Of a stretch of 64,000 bases of DNA, positions 9,442 through 18,668 are shown in pieces. A program made the position numbers and the translations under genes. Origin of the DNA: Paenibacillus tepidiphilus (GTDB taxonomy: Bacteria; Bacillota; Bacilli; Paenibacillales; Paenibacillaceae); NCBI RefSeq assembly GCF_008635795.1, contig NZ_VWRQ01000013.1:62001-126000 (forward strand). Reading direction: 5' to 3'. Position 1 is the first letter of the stretch, and each line of letters opens with the position of its first letter. Under the pieces are notes generated by a model that saw only the letters and a list, made by a program, of their open reading frames with translations, did not search any database and had not been told where the DNA came from.

Positions 9442-9741
9442 TTATCTCTTCGAATCCGCCGTCGCGGCCGGCTTCAGCACCTCGGTGCACAGCACCCGGA
9501 GCTTCTCCTCAATGTGCTTGAACTCTTCGAGTCCCGTTCCGGTAATGCTGAATGCATCGCCGTGGGCTGTCAGAAAGTTATCCTGGGTCAACCGTTCCAG
9601 CTCCTGCTTTACTTCGCGTTCCGCGATCCGGTAGCCAAGCTTCTCCAGTTCAGGCTGAATCTCCGTTAAAGTCAGGTCCTTCTCATGGGCAATGGAAAGC
9701 ATATGAATTCCGATGAACAAGTTCTGTACATCCGCGCGCAT
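9442..9741 (-). CDS. Small winged-helix-like protein of unknown function
   Basis: A 99-residue protein that I do not recognise by name. The predicted order helix (NLFIGIHMLSIAH), helix (LTEIQPELEKLG), helix (EREVKQELERLTQDNF) and wing (LTAHGDAFSITGTGLEEFKH) fits a minimal winged-helix fold, and the tail looks helical. GGAAGGAGTGGACT precedes the ATG and a terminator follows, so it is a real single gene. A DNA-binding role is inference. There is no effector domain. Confidence 0.75.
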   Translation of the reverse strand: MRADVQNLFIGIHMLSIAHEKDLTLTEIQPELEKLGYRIAEREVKQELERLTQDNFLTAHGDAFSITGTGLEEFKHIEEKLRVLCTEVLKPAATADSKR

Positions 9742-9949
9742 AGTCCACTCCTTCCGGCATAAGCCTTGGTTATATTAAGCTAATAAAGCATTACCCGGAG
9801 CGGGAGACGCGGAAACACCCGGAGCCCGCTCCCGGCGCGGGAATTCCAGCCAATCCCTGTCGTTCCATGGTCTTGACGTTCAGCCGCGGCTGTACTATGG
9901 TGTAAGTTACAGATTCCAAGATTGAAGCTACAGGAAGGTGTGATTACCC

Positions 9950-10429
9950 ATGTTTCAGGCTATGCCCTATGACGGAACGCGCAGCGAGCGCTTTGAAGCG
10001 GTGCTGTCCCAGCTTGCAGCCTTAATGGAAGGAGAGACGAACGCTATTGCCAATCTGGCCAATGCATCGGCTTTGCTGAAATTCTCGCTGCCGGACACCA
10101 ATTGGGCCGGTTTCTATTTATTCGACGGCAAGGAGCTTGTGCTTGGTCCCTTTCAGGGCCTGCCGGCCTGCATCCGGATTCCGCTGGGCCGCGGTGTCTG
10201 CGGAACGGCGGCGGCCGAACGCCGCACGCTTGTGGTCGATGATGTCCATGCCTTCCCCGGCCATATCGCCTGCGACGCCGCCTCAAACAGCGAGATCGTT
10301 GTTCCGCTGATCAAGGACGACCGCCTGCTGGGCGTACTCGACATCGACAGCCCGCTCAAGCACCGCTTCGACGATGAAGAGCGTCGCTTTCTGGAACGCT
10401 TCGCCGCCATGGTGTCGGAGGTCCTATAG
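9950..10429 (+). CDS. Free methionine-(R)-sulfoxide reductase (GAF domain, MsrC/YtsP type)
   Basis: A 159-residue one-domain GAF protein that reduces free L-methionine-R-sulfoxide in the cytosol. The three family cysteines are present: Cys74 (LPACIRI), Cys84 (GVCGTAA) and Cys108 (HIACDAASNSEIVVP). Their spacing of 10 and 24 residues equals that of E. coli Cys84, Cys94 and Cys118. GRGVCGTAAAERRTLVV and GVLDIDSP are further family marks. GAAGGTG lies ahead of the ATG. It is monocistronic and is followed by the 63-bp repeats. Confidence 0.93.
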   Translation: MFQAMPYDGTRSERFEAVLSQLAALMEGETNAIANLANASALLKFSLPDTNWAGFYLFDGKELVLGPFQGLPACIRIPLGRGVCGTAAAERRTLVVDDVHAFPGHIACDAASNSEIVVPLIKDDRLLGVLDIDSPLKHRFDDEERRFLERFAAMVSEVL

Positions 10430-10437
10430 CACAGAAT

Positions 10438-10629
10438 TAACCCCACAAAGTGGGGCTTACCCATGGAGCGGATTCAAGTACTTTGCGGGGACCCCGTAAA
10501 TAATCCCACAAAGTGCAGCTTGCCCATCGAGCGGATTCAAGTACTTTGCGGGGACCCCGAAAATAACCCCACAAAGTGGGGCTTACCCATGGAGCGGATT
10601 CAAGTACTTTGCGGGGACCCCGGATTATT
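10438..10629. repeat. Three tandem copies of a 63-bp palindromic repeat
   Basis: Units start at 10441, 10504 and 10567, exactly 63 bp apart. Copies 1 and 3 are nearly identical and copy 2 differs at several positions. Each unit begins with CCCCACAAAGTGGGG (itself palindromic in copies 1 and 3) and ends with AAGTACTTTGCGGGGACCCC. The first and last parts can pair (CCCCACAAAGT with ACTTTGCGGGG, one mismatch), so each unit can fold into a long hairpin. It lies between two convergent genes, ahead of a normal terminator. Confidence 0.9.
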
Positions 10630-10647
10630 ACTTTCATCTTCGTTACA

Positions 10648-10691
10648 AAACGGCCCTTGGCCCGGCATAGACGCCGGATCAAGGGCCGTTT
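10648..10691. terminator. Terminator of glgP (bidirectional)
   Basis: A perfect 12-bp stem (AAACGGCCCTTG and complement) encloses an inner GCCCGGC..GCCGGAT stem. It is flanked by T or A runs on both sides and lies 26 bp from the glgP stop codon. Confidence 0.8.
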
Positions 10692-10716
10692 ATTGATTCT
10701 GGTCATACTGTACTCT

Positions 10717-13149
10717 CTACAGCTGCACCGGCCGGATATTCCAGATCTCCGAAGCATACCGGGCAATCGTGTTGTCGCTGGAGAACTTGCCGGAGTGGCC
10801 GATGTTGATAATCGACTTCTTCTGCCATTCCCGCTGGTTGCGGTAGGCCAGGTCGATCTTGACATGCGTCTCGACATAAGAAGCGAAATCCTTCAGCACG
10901 AAGAATTCGTCGTTGTGGTCGATCAGCGACTGGTAGATCGTATCGAACTCCTGGGCATTGCAGCAGATCGGGCCAGGGGTGATCAGCTGATCAAGCACTT
11001 CTTTGATCCGGCCGTCTCCCTGGTAGATATCGCGGGAATGATAGCCGCCGTATTGGTAGTAATCCATGACCTGCTCGGCCCGCAGACCAAACAGGAACAT
11101 ATTGCTGTCCCCCACCATTTCGTGCATTTCCACGTTGGCTCCGTCCATCGTACCGATAGTCAGCGCACCGTTCATCATAAATTTCATGTTGCCGGTTCCC
11201 GACGCTTCCTTGCTGGCGGTCGATATTTGCTCGCTGACATCGGCAGCGGGAATGATCTTCTCGGCAAGCGATACCGAATAGTTCTCCAGAAAAAAGATGC
11301 GGATCTTCCCTTTGATATCCGGGTCCTTGTTGACGACCTCGGCGACCGTATTGATCAGCTTGATGATCCGCTTCGCAAGATGGTAGCTCGGCGCAGCCTT
11401 CGCTCCGAAGATAAAGGTGCGCGGCACCATATCCATCGACGGATTATCCTTGATCTGATTGTACAGATGCATAATATGCAGAATGTTCAGCAGCTGCCGC
11501 TTATAGGCATGCAGTCGCTTTACCTGCACGTCGAAGATGGAATCCGGATCGACCTGTACACCGTGTCTGGAGGTGATGTAAGCCGCCAGGCGCTCCTTGT
11601 TGCGGCGTTTGATGGCAGCCACCTGCTCCTGGAAGGAGGCATCCTCGCAGTATTTGATCAGCCCGATCATCTCCTGGGGATGATGAATCCAGCGCGTGCC
11701 GATCGACTCGCTGATCAGTCCGGCCAGCTCCGGGTTGGCATGCTGCAGCCAGCGCCGGTGGGTGATGCCATTAGTCTTGTTGTTGAAGCGGTGCGGGTAC
11801 ATCTCATTGAAGAGGCGCATCTCACGCTTCTGCAGAATGTCCGTATGGAGCGCCGCCACGCCGTTAACGCTGTGACTGGCGACAATGGCCAGATTGGCCA
11901 TGCGCACCTGATCGTCGTGAATGACCGCCATCTGGTTAATCCGGTTCTGGTCGCCGGGATACTTGTGCATCAGCTCGCCGCAGAAGCGGGCGTTGATCTC
12001 CTCAATGATCAGGAAGATGCGCGGCAGCAGCTCCTTCACCATGCCCATCGGCCATTTCTCCAGCGCTTCGCTGAGTATGGTATGGTTCGTGTAGGAGACC
12101 ATCCGGGTGGCCATATTCCAGGCCTTCTCCCAGCCGAGTCCGTACACATCCAGCAGAATGCGCATCAGCTCCGGAATCACAAGCGTCGGATGCGTATCAT
12201 TGATATGCAGCGCGACCTTATCCGGAAGCGTCTCAATCGGCAGGCCGGTCTTGGCGAAGGTACGCAGAATACTCTGTACGCCCGCGCTGCAGAGGAAATA
12301 TTGCTGCTTCAGCCGCAGCAGCTTGCCTTCATACTGCGAATCGTCGGGATACAGGAACTCCGAGATGGATTCAACCGACCGCTTGTATTCCAGAAACTTG
12401 TGGTAATCGGTTCCTGCCATGGAGCCGGAAATACGCGAAGCCAGCGTAACCGACTCGGCGCTCCAATTCCGCAGCGTATTGACATGCTTGCGGTCGGCTC
12501 CGATGATCGGAATATCATAGGGCACTGCGCGCACCGTCTCATAATCCTTGTGCTCAAAGGCGAGCTCGCCGTTCTCGAACCGGGTCTCCACATGACCCCA
12601 GAACCGCACCTCCACCTGCTTGTCTTCGCGGCGCACTTCCCAGACGTTATCGTTCTGCAGCCAATAATCGGGCAGCTCCACCTGATAGCCGTCTACAATC
12701 TTCTGTTCAAACAATCCGTATTTATAGCGGATGCCGGTGCCATGGCCCGCATATTTCAGTGAGGCCAGCGAATCCATGAAGCAGGCGGCGAGCCGGCCGA
12801 GGCCTCCGTTGCCGAGGCCCGCATCGGCTTCCATCTCTTCGATCTCCTCGAGCCTGAAGCCCAGCTCTTCCAGACCGTCGCGCACAACCTCCAGCACACC
12901 CATATTCAGCAGGTTGTTGCCCAGCAGCCGGCCGATCAGAAACTCCATCGAGAAATAATAGACCTGCTTCTCCTGGCCCGACTTGTACTTCCGGTTCGTC
13001 TCCGCCCAGCTTCGGCCTGCATTCTCGCGGATCATATGGCCGAGAATGTTATATACATCGGCATTGGCCGCTTCCTCCAGCGGCTTGCCCAGCTTACCGA
13101 TCAGCGTCTCGCGGAATACTTGCTTAAAGGTTTCTTTATCGTTGAACAA
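10717..13149 (-). CDS. glgP: Glycogen/alpha-glucan phosphorylase
   Basis: An approximately 810-residue cytosolic enzyme that releases glucose-1-phosphate from glycogen with pyridoxal phosphate as cofactor. Visible marks are NGGLGRLAACFMDSLA near the N terminus, KVALHINDTHPTLVIPELMR, the KRLHAYKRQLLN motif, and the PLP-site stretch EASGTGNMKFMMNGAL. The frame runs up to a TTG at 13194, but AGGAGG lies eight bases before the TTG at 13149, which gives the usual MFNDKETFKQVF start. It is the last gene of glgC-glgD-glgP and ends at a strong terminator. Confidence 0.95.
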   Translation of the reverse strand: MFNDKETFKQVFRETLIGKLGKPLEEAANADVYNILGHMIRENAGRSWAETNRKYKSGQEKQVYYFSMEFLIGRLLGNNLLNMGVLEVVRDGLEELGFRLEEIEEMEADAGLGNGGLGRLAACFMDSLASLKYAGHGTGIRYKYGLFEQKIVDGYQVELPDYWLQNDNVWEVRREDKQVEVRFWGHVETRFENGELAFEHKDYETVRAVPYDIPIIGADRKHVNTLRNWSAESVTLASRISGSMAGTDYHKFLEYKRSVESISEFLYPDDSQYEGKLLRLKQQYFLCSAGVQSILRTFAKTGLPIETLPDKVALHINDTHPTLVIPELMRILLDVYGLGWEKAWNMATRMVSYTNHTILSEALEKWPMGMVKELLPRIFLIIEEINARFCGELMHKYPGDQNRINQMAVIHDDQVRMANLAIVASHSVNGVAALHTDILQKREMRLFNEMYPHRFNNKTNGITHRRWLQHANPELAGLISESIGTRWIHHPQEMIGLIKYCEDASFQEQVAAIKRRNKERLAAYITSRHGVQVDPDSIFDVQVKRLHAYKRQLLNILHIMHLYNQIKDNPSMDMVPRTFIFGAKAAPSYHLAKRIIKLINTVAEVVNKDPDIKGKIRIFFLENYSVSLAEKIIPAADVSEQISTASKEASGTGNMKFMMNGALTIGTMDGANVEMHEMVGDSNMFLFGLRAEQVMDYYQYGGYHSRDIYQGDGRIKEVLDQLITPGPICCNAQEFDTIYQSLIDHNDEFFVLKDFASYVETHVKIDLAYRNQREWQKKSIINIGHSGKFSSDNTIARYASEIWNIRPVQL

Positions 13150-13237
13150 CAGCAGGTCCTCCTGATGAATGTATTTTTGGCCCGGAACGGACAATCAGCA
13201 GAGCCCGAGCGAAGCCGCCGGGCCCTGCTGACCAGCA

Positions 13238-14341
13238 TTATATTTTGCTGCTCTTGGCGATGACAAACGGCCGCTTGCTGTCGCCGACGAGGATCCGTTC
13301 CTTGCTCAGATGCACGTCTTTATCCATGATGACATTCTCAATAACAGCATTCTCTTCGATTACGCATTTCTGCATAATGACCGAATTCGTAATCTTGGCG
13401 CCTTTACGCACCTGTACTCCCCGGAAAATAATGCTGTTCTCCACGGTACCCGCGATAATACAGCCGTTGGCCACCAGCGAATTGCTGACCTCCGCGCTGT
13501 CGAGATAACGGGTCGGCGCTTCATATTTGATCTTGGTCTGCACCGGATTCTCCCGGAACAGGCCGGAATAATTCTCCGGCTTCAGCAGCTCCAGGCTATT
13601 CTTGTAATAGCTCTCCAGGGAATTGATTACCGCATGATAGCCGGTATATTCATAGGCGGCGATGTTGAATTTATGCCGGTGCTTCTGGATGGCATCGCGG
13701 AAGAAGAAGCTTTCCCCGTGGGCGATGCAGTATTCAACCTGCTCCAGGAACAGCTTTTTTTCCATAATAAAAATATCCAGGTACACGTTCGGGTGATCCT
13801 TCTCATGATGCATGTTCGTCACCGTGCCCGTTTCGTCCATCTCCACACGCAGGCACAGATCATGCTCCGGCTGCAGCTGTTCCACGCGCTTATAGACCAT
13901 CGTCACGTCGGCGCCCTTCTCCAGATGATAACGGAATACGTCCTGCAGATCGGCATTGTTGATATGCTGGCTGCCGGAGAACACAATATAGGGGGCCGCG
14001 GCCCGTTTGAAGAAATCGAGGTTGTTATGAAAATGCTGCAAATCCCCGAGTGAAGTATCGGTCGGATCGTTCCAGTCCGGCGGCAGAATGAACAGTCCCC
14101 CGTGCTTGCGGTTCATATCCCAGGACTTGCCGTCGCCGAGATGGTCCATCAGCGAGCGGTACTTGCGCCGGACGAACAGGCCCACACTCTCCAGCTCCGC
14201 ACGCATCATATTGGAGAGCACAAAGTCGATCAGCCGGTAACGGCTGGCGAAAGGTACGGCTGCGCCGCAGCGGAAATAGGTCAGCTCGTTTAATTTGTCC
14301 AGTTCGTGGTCCAGATTAATGACTCCCATGAGCTCTTTCAT
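13238..14341 (-). CDS. glgD: Glucose-1-phosphate adenylyltransferase regulatory subunit GlgD
   Basis: A 367-residue protein that forms a hetero-oligomer with GlgC. The nucleotidyltransferase fold is recognisable (FASRYRLIDFVLSNMMRA, NRKHGGLFILPPDW), but the N-terminal glycine-rich GGxGxRL loop of GlgC is replaced by VINLDHELDKLNELTYFRCG, as expected for the non-catalytic GlgD type. The C terminus is a left-handed beta-helix with hexapeptide character. AAAGGACGGTG precedes the ATG. The gap to glgC is 24 bp, so the two are co-transcribed. Confidence 0.93.
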   Translation of the reverse strand: MKELMGVINLDHELDKLNELTYFRCGAAVPFASRYRLIDFVLSNMMRAELESVGLFVRRKYRSLMDHLGDGKSWDMNRKHGGLFILPPDWNDPTDTSLGDLQHFHNNLDFFKRAAAPYIVFSGSQHINNADLQDVFRYHLEKGADVTMVYKRVEQLQPEHDLCLRVEMDETGTVTNMHHEKDHPNVYLDIFIMEKKLFLEQVEYCIAHGESFFFRDAIQKHRHKFNIAAYEYTGYHAVINSLESYYKNSLELLKPENYSGLFRENPVQTKIKYEAPTRYLDSAEVSNSLVANGCIIAGTVENSIIFRGVQVRKGAKITNSVIMQKCVIEENAVIENVIMDKDVHLSKERILVGDSKRPFVIAKSSKI

Positions 14342-14365
14342 CGCGAGAACACCGTCCTTTGATCT

Positions 14366-15529
14366 TTATATAGATTTGGCTGCAGCTGATTTGCGTTTTT
14401 TGTTGCGGTTGTCGATCAGCAGGATTTCGTCCTCGTTCTCGCGTTCCACGCCGATTTCCATATAATCCTCAATAACTGTATTTTCACTGATGATGGCTTT
14501 ATGAATGCGTACATTCTTGCCGATCTTGACTTTGGGCATAATGACAGAGTCGGTGATAACACTGCCTTCGCCAACCTCTACCCCGTAGAACAGCACAGAA
14601 TGCTTTACTTCACCGTATACGAGGCAGCCCTCGTTGATAATGCAGCTGGATACCTTCGCCCCGGGGGCGACATACTGGGCCGGTGCATTCGGATTACGGG
14701 TAAAAATGCGCCAGTTCGGATCGTTCAGATTCAGCGGCGGCTCATCGCTCAAGAGGTCCATATTGGCTTCCCACAGGCTGGTCACCGTGCCGACATCTCT
14801 CCAGTAGCCCTTGAACGGATAGGCGTACAGGGCGTTGTTGTCCTCAAGCATCAGCGGAATAATGTCTTTGCCGAAATCATGCGAGGAGCTCTCGTTCTCG
14901 CCGTCGGCCAGAAGATGCTTGCGCAGTACTTCCCACTTGAAAATGTAGACACCCATCGAAGCAAGCGTGCTCTTCGGCCGGGCCGGCTTCTCCTCGAATT
15001 CGTAGATTTTCAGATCTTCATCCGTATTGAGGATGCCGAAGCGGCTGGCTTCTTCCACCGGAACATCGATGACCGAGATGGTGCAGTCGGCATTACGCGA
15101 TTTGTGGTAACGCAGCATGGCGTTGTAATCCATTTTGTAAATATGGTCACCTGACAGAATGAGCACATGCTCGGGGTCGAACTGGTCAACAAATTTGAGA
15201 TTGCGGTAAATGGCGTCGGCCGTCCCGAGATACCAGCTGCTGCCGTTCTCCCGTTCATGCGGCGGCAGGACGAATACCCCGCCGTTCTTGCGGTTGAGGT
15301 CCCAGTCGCCGCCGACTCCGATGTAGGAATGCAGCACCAGCGGTTCATATTGTGTCAGCACGCCCACGGTATCGATCCCCGAATTGGAGCAGTTGCTCAG
15401 CGGAAAGTCGATAATCCGGTACGTCCCTCCGAAATACACAGCGGGCTTGGCTAGCGATTTGGTCAATCCTTTCAACCTTTTTCCCTGGCCTCCCGCCAAA
15501 AGCATGGCTACCATTTCTTTTTTCTTCAT
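14366..15529 (-). CDS. glgC: Glucose-1-phosphate adenylyltransferase catalytic subunit GlgC
   Basis: A 387-residue ADP-glucose pyrophosphorylase, which makes ADP-glucose from ATP and glucose-1-phosphate for glycogen synthesis. It shows LLAGGQGKRLKGLTKSLAKP (residues 11-30), GTADAIYRNL, LILSGDHIYKMDY, FEEKPARPKS and the C-terminal hexapeptide beta-helix. GAGGAGG lies seven bases before the ATG. It is the first gene of a glgC-glgD-glgP operon. No glgA or glgB is present in the window, so the pathway must be completed elsewhere. The last residues are a lysine-rich tail. Confidence 0.96.
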   Translation of the reverse strand: MKKKEMVAMLLAGGQGKRLKGLTKSLAKPAVYFGGTYRIIDFPLSNCSNSGIDTVGVLTQYEPLVLHSYIGVGGDWDLNRKNGGVFVLPPHERENGSSWYLGTADAIYRNLKFVDQFDPEHVLILSGDHIYKMDYNAMLRYHKSRNADCTISVIDVPVEEASRFGILNTDEDLKIYEFEEKPARPKSTLASMGVYIFKWEVLRKHLLADGENESSSHDFGKDIIPLMLEDNNALYAYPFKGYWRDVGTVTSLWEANMDLLSDEPPLNLNDPNWRIFTRNPNAPAQYVAPGAKVSSCIINEGCLVYGEVKHSVLFYGVEVGEGSVITDSVIMPKVKIGKNVRIHKAIISENTVIEDYMEIGVERENEDEILLIDNRNKKRKSAAAKSI

Positions 15530-15994
15530 GGAAGAGCCTCCTCGACATATGGGTAGAAAAGCATCTAATCAATAGGTTGAAAAGATCATATGGTGCAGTG
15601 TAACCCAGTGCTTGGAACATTCGGAAAGTCATCAATTCGGAACAATGAAGTCAGGTAAAAAGAAATGTGCTTTACAGGAAAGATAGAATAGGGTACTTGA
15701 CGGGGGGCAAAAGTCCGGGATAGGGACCGAAGCTGCAGAAAACACCGCAGGATCCGGTTCGTAATCCTTATTCTAAATTGTTCTAGGCCCGCCGTCAAAA
15801 CCCTTTACCGCATTCCTGAAAATCTTTAAATTATAACTATATTCCATATTAATTCCGTTAATATTCCGTAACATTAAATTACCCATTCTGCCTGTTTCTG
15901 AAAGAGCAAATCCGAATTTGTGATCTTCAGCAAATATTCAGGCCAGTTATGTCATAATGGAGCCAGTCATTACTTGAACATGGAGGAGTAATTT
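15530..15994. other. Divergent intergenic region, glgC / response regulator
   Basis: This 465-bp region must hold outward promoters for the glg operon and the two-component pair. The part at 15815-15885 is very AT-rich, with a TATAAT-like hexamer on the minus strand near 15829. I found no convincing riboswitch or small gene. The frames present have no ribosome sites and look random. Confidence 0.4.
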
Positions 15995-16684
15995 ATGATG
16001 AAAGCCGCCCAAGGCGTCCGATTGCTGCTGGTGGACGATGAACCGCATATATTGCAATTTCTCGAGCTTGGATTGATCAACGAAGGCTTCGACGTGCGCA
16101 CCGCCGGGGATGGTACGGAGGCCATCGCCGTTGCCGCCGAGTTCAAGCCACATGTAGCCATACTGGATGTGATGATGCCGGGTATGGACGGCTTCGAAGT
16201 CGTCCGCTACCTGCGCTCGGAAGAAACGGAAATCTCAGTGATTATGCTCACCGCCAGAGATGAGGTCGATGACCGGGTCAAGGGGCTGTCGATCGGGGCC
16301 GACGATTATATGGTCAAGCCCTTCAGCTTCGATGAATTGCTGGCGCGGATTCAGGCCAGACTGCGCAACCAGTTTCCGGGTCTTCTCGGCGAGGTGCGCT
16401 GCGGCCCCTTCCGGATCGACGGGAGACGCAAGGAAATCCGCTTCAAGGATGAGGTGCTGGAGCTGTCGCCGACCGAATACGAGCTGCTGCAATATCTGGT
16501 CATCAACCACGGCCTGGTGCTGAGCAAGCCGATGATTCTCGATAAGGTATGGGGCTACGATTTCGGCGGCGAAGAAAATATCGTCGAGGTCTATATCCGC
16601 TCCCTCCGCGAGAAGCTCGGCGACAAGGAGCACCGGATTATCCGCACGCTGCGCGGAGCCGGCTACCGGGTGGATCTGGTATGA
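15995..16684 (+). CDS. OmpR/PhoB family response regulator
   Basis: A 229-residue two-domain regulator. The receiver has the acidic pair DDE (14-16), phospho-acceptor Asp58 (AILDVMMPGMDGFE) and the conserved lysine in YMVKPFS. The winged-helix output domain shows LELSPTEYELLQYLV and IRTLRGAGYRVDL. GGAGGAG lies before the ATG. Its stop overlaps the kinase start as ATGA, so the two form a classic pair. The target genes are not evident. Neighbours (glycogen, FAD protein) give no clear clue. Confidence 0.94.
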   Translation: MMKAAQGVRLLLVDDEPHILQFLELGLINEGFDVRTAGDGTEAIAVAAEFKPHVAILDVMMPGMDGFEVVRYLRSEETEISVIMLTARDEVDDRVKGLSIGADDYMVKPFSFDELLARIQARLRNQFPGLLGEVRCGPFRIDGRRKEIRFKDEVLELSPTEYELLQYLVINHGLVLSKPMILDKVWGYDFGGEENIVEVYIRSLREKLGDKEHRIIRTLRGAGYRVDLV

Positions 16685-18381
16685 CCGGAATGTCCGCCCG
16701 CTTCTCCCGGATGCTGCGCAGACTTCCTGCCCCCCGTTCTCTGAGCAAGCAGCTGCTGGCGATTTCGCTGATCATCCTCTCGGTGCTGCTGCTGCTGATC
16801 GGGGTGCTGCAGGTGGTGCTGATGCGCAACTTTCTGTTCAGCAACCGCGCGGAGGCAATGGAGACGCAGCTGCGCTCCATTCCCAGAGATTTCTATTATG
16901 ATCTTGTGAACTTCTCGCGGAGCAGCGCGGCGAATAATGCCGCCGCTGCAAACGGCACGGGGGCAGGCGAATCGGCGGCCGCGGAGGCGGACAAAGCAGT
17001 TCCGGGGACCGCTGCTGCACTGAGCGGCACCCCGGACCCTATCGCAGCCGGGATCTCCTCCGGCATGCCCTGGCTGGAGAACCGGAGTCCCGGGGGAGAT
17101 AACAGCGGCGGGGGCGGAATGATGCCGGGCAACTGGCGTACCCAGGAGGGCCGTCGGCCGCTGCTGCTGGATGCCCACACGACCATTGCCGTCTACAGAA
17201 ACGGAGCCTTTATGGACCTGCAGGCAGATACGCTCTCCGATTCGCCGGCGCCCCGGCTGCCGGACGGGCAGTACGAAGCGCTGCTGAAGCACCCCAGCGA
17301 CAAGGCGACAGGCGAATACGAGCTGATCCATGCTGCGGACGGCAGCGAGCATCTCGCCGTATTTATGGCCATGTCCCGTCCGGGGGAAGGGCGGATGCTG
17401 GTCCAGATGAGCGTCGATACGGCCCCGCTGACCGATGTCATTATGCGGCAGCTGCTGATCTTCGTGGGTCTTGCAGTGGTGGCGCTGCTTACCGGCCTGT
17501 TCCTGTACCTGCCTGCGCTGCGCAAGACGCTGGTTCCGCTCTCGAATATGGGGGAGGCGGCGCAGAGCATCGACGCCGGCAATCTCGATATCCGCTTCCC
17601 CGTGGATCAGGGGCAGGCGGAGATCGACCAGCTGTCCCGCTCGTTCAACGGCATGCTGGAGCGTCTGGAGATCTCCTTCCGGAACGAGCTGGAGGCCAAG
17701 GAGCAGATGCGCCGCTTCGTCGCCGATGCCTCGCATGAACTGCGGACGCCGCTGACGTCGATCCACGGCTTTCTGGAGGTGCTGCTGCGCGGCGCCGCTG
17801 ACAACAGGGAGCAGCTGCTGGGCGCCCTGAACAGCATGCACGGCGAATCGAAGCGGATCAACAAGCTGGTCGAAGACCTGCTGCTGCTCGCCCGTCTCGA
17901 CGGCGCTGCGCAGCAGCTGCGGCAGAAGGAGCTGCTGCTGGGCGAGGTCATCGACGAGATGCAGCCCCAGCTGAGGATGCTTGCCGGAAGCCGCAGGGTC
18001 AGCTTCGACATCTCCTACGGTATCCGCGGCATGGTTGATGCCGACAAAATCAAGCAGGTGATCCTGAATCTGTTCCAAAACGCAGTGCAGCATACGAATC
18101 CGGAAGGCGGCAGCATCCATATCGCCCTGCACGCCAGGGGCCTGCGGGCGGAGCTGTCCGTGAGGGATAACGGCTCCGGCATCACGGAGAACCATCTTCC
18201 CCATGTGTTCGAACGCTTCTACCGCAGCGATTCGTCACGGACGCGCAAATACGGCGGCTCCGGCCTGGGCCTGTCGATAACCAAGTCGATTGTGGAGGCG
18301 CATGAGGGAGAGATCCGGGTGGAGAGCAGACCGGGGCAGGGAGCCACATTTATCGTCGCTCTCCCGATCCTGCCGGATTAG
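16681..18381 (+). CDS. Membrane sensor histidine kinase with low-complexity sensor
   Basis: A 566-residue kinase. A transmembrane helix (about 25-50) is followed by an extracytoplasmic region to about 255 that includes an Ala/Gly-rich low-complexity stretch (80-150), then a second helix (256-278), a HAMP domain (280-335), HisKA with ADASHELRTPL (His352) and an ATPase domain (NLFQNAVQHT, DNGSGI, GGSGLGLSI). The ATG at 16681 is chosen because it overlaps the regulator stop by four bases. The frame upstream is only a shadow of the regulator gene. The signal is unknown. Confidence 0.93.
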   Translation: MTGMSARFSRMLRRLPAPRSLSKQLLAISLIILSVLLLLIGVLQVVLMRNFLFSNRAEAMETQLRSIPRDFYYDLVNFSRSSAANNAAAANGTGAGESAAAEADKAVPGTAAALSGTPDPIAAGISSGMPWLENRSPGGDNSGGGGMMPGNWRTQEGRRPLLLDAHTTIAVYRNGAFMDLQADTLSDSPAPRLPDGQYEALLKHPSDKATGEYELIHAADGSEHLAVFMAMSRPGEGRMLVQMSVDTAPLTDVIMRQLLIFVGLAVVALLTGLFLYLPALRKTLVPLSNMGEAAQSIDAGNLDIRFPVDQGQAEIDQLSRSFNGMLERLEISFRNELEAKEQMRRFVADASHELRTPLTSIHGFLEVLLRGAADNREQLLGALNSMHGESKRINKLVEDLLLLARLDGAAQQLRQKELLLGEVIDEMQPQLRMLAGSRRVSFDISYGIRGMVDADKIKQVILNLFQNAVQHTNPEGGSIHIALHARGLRAELSVRDNGSGITENHLPHVFERFYRSDSSRTRKYGGSGLGLSITKSIVEAHEGEIRVESRPGQGATFIVALPILPD

Positions 18382-18668
18382 CTAATATGGCGTAATGAAC
18401 GCTATAATAGTAAGAAGCTATGCTCATATAACCAAGCCTATGCCTCCGCTATCAGGGGGCTTGGCTAAACAAAACTAGGCCCCTGCTTCCGTTGCGAGTC
18501 TTATCCGTAGTCGGATTCATTGAGGCTAGGCTAAACTTAAGGCAGCACCTTGACCGCACCAATCTGCAGCTGTGCTGAAACCGGAGGAGCCGTAGCGGCG
18601 TTAGGAAGTCCAAGTATTTCCCGCAGTTCCTGCCAAATCACATGGGAGTGCAGAAGTTCAACAGATAT

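Noticed and set aside
10437..10877. Repeat-protein frames on both strands over the 63-bp repeats
   Set aside because: Again a product of a repeat length divisible by three; the units are palindromic non-coding DNA.
10576..12762. A 728-codon plus-strand frame across glgP
   Set aside because: It is the exact antisense of the glgP coding region, has no ribosome site or family motif, and arises from the GC-rich codon pattern.
15600..15780. Riboswitch-like GC-rich stretch upstream of glgC
   Set aside because: The purine-rich blocks did not match any class I know and no paired stems or terminator could be built with confidence.
16663..18204. A 513-codon minus-strand frame across the histidine kinase gene
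   Set aside because: Antisense shadow of a clear kinase; composition rich in His/Gln/Arg typical of shadows.
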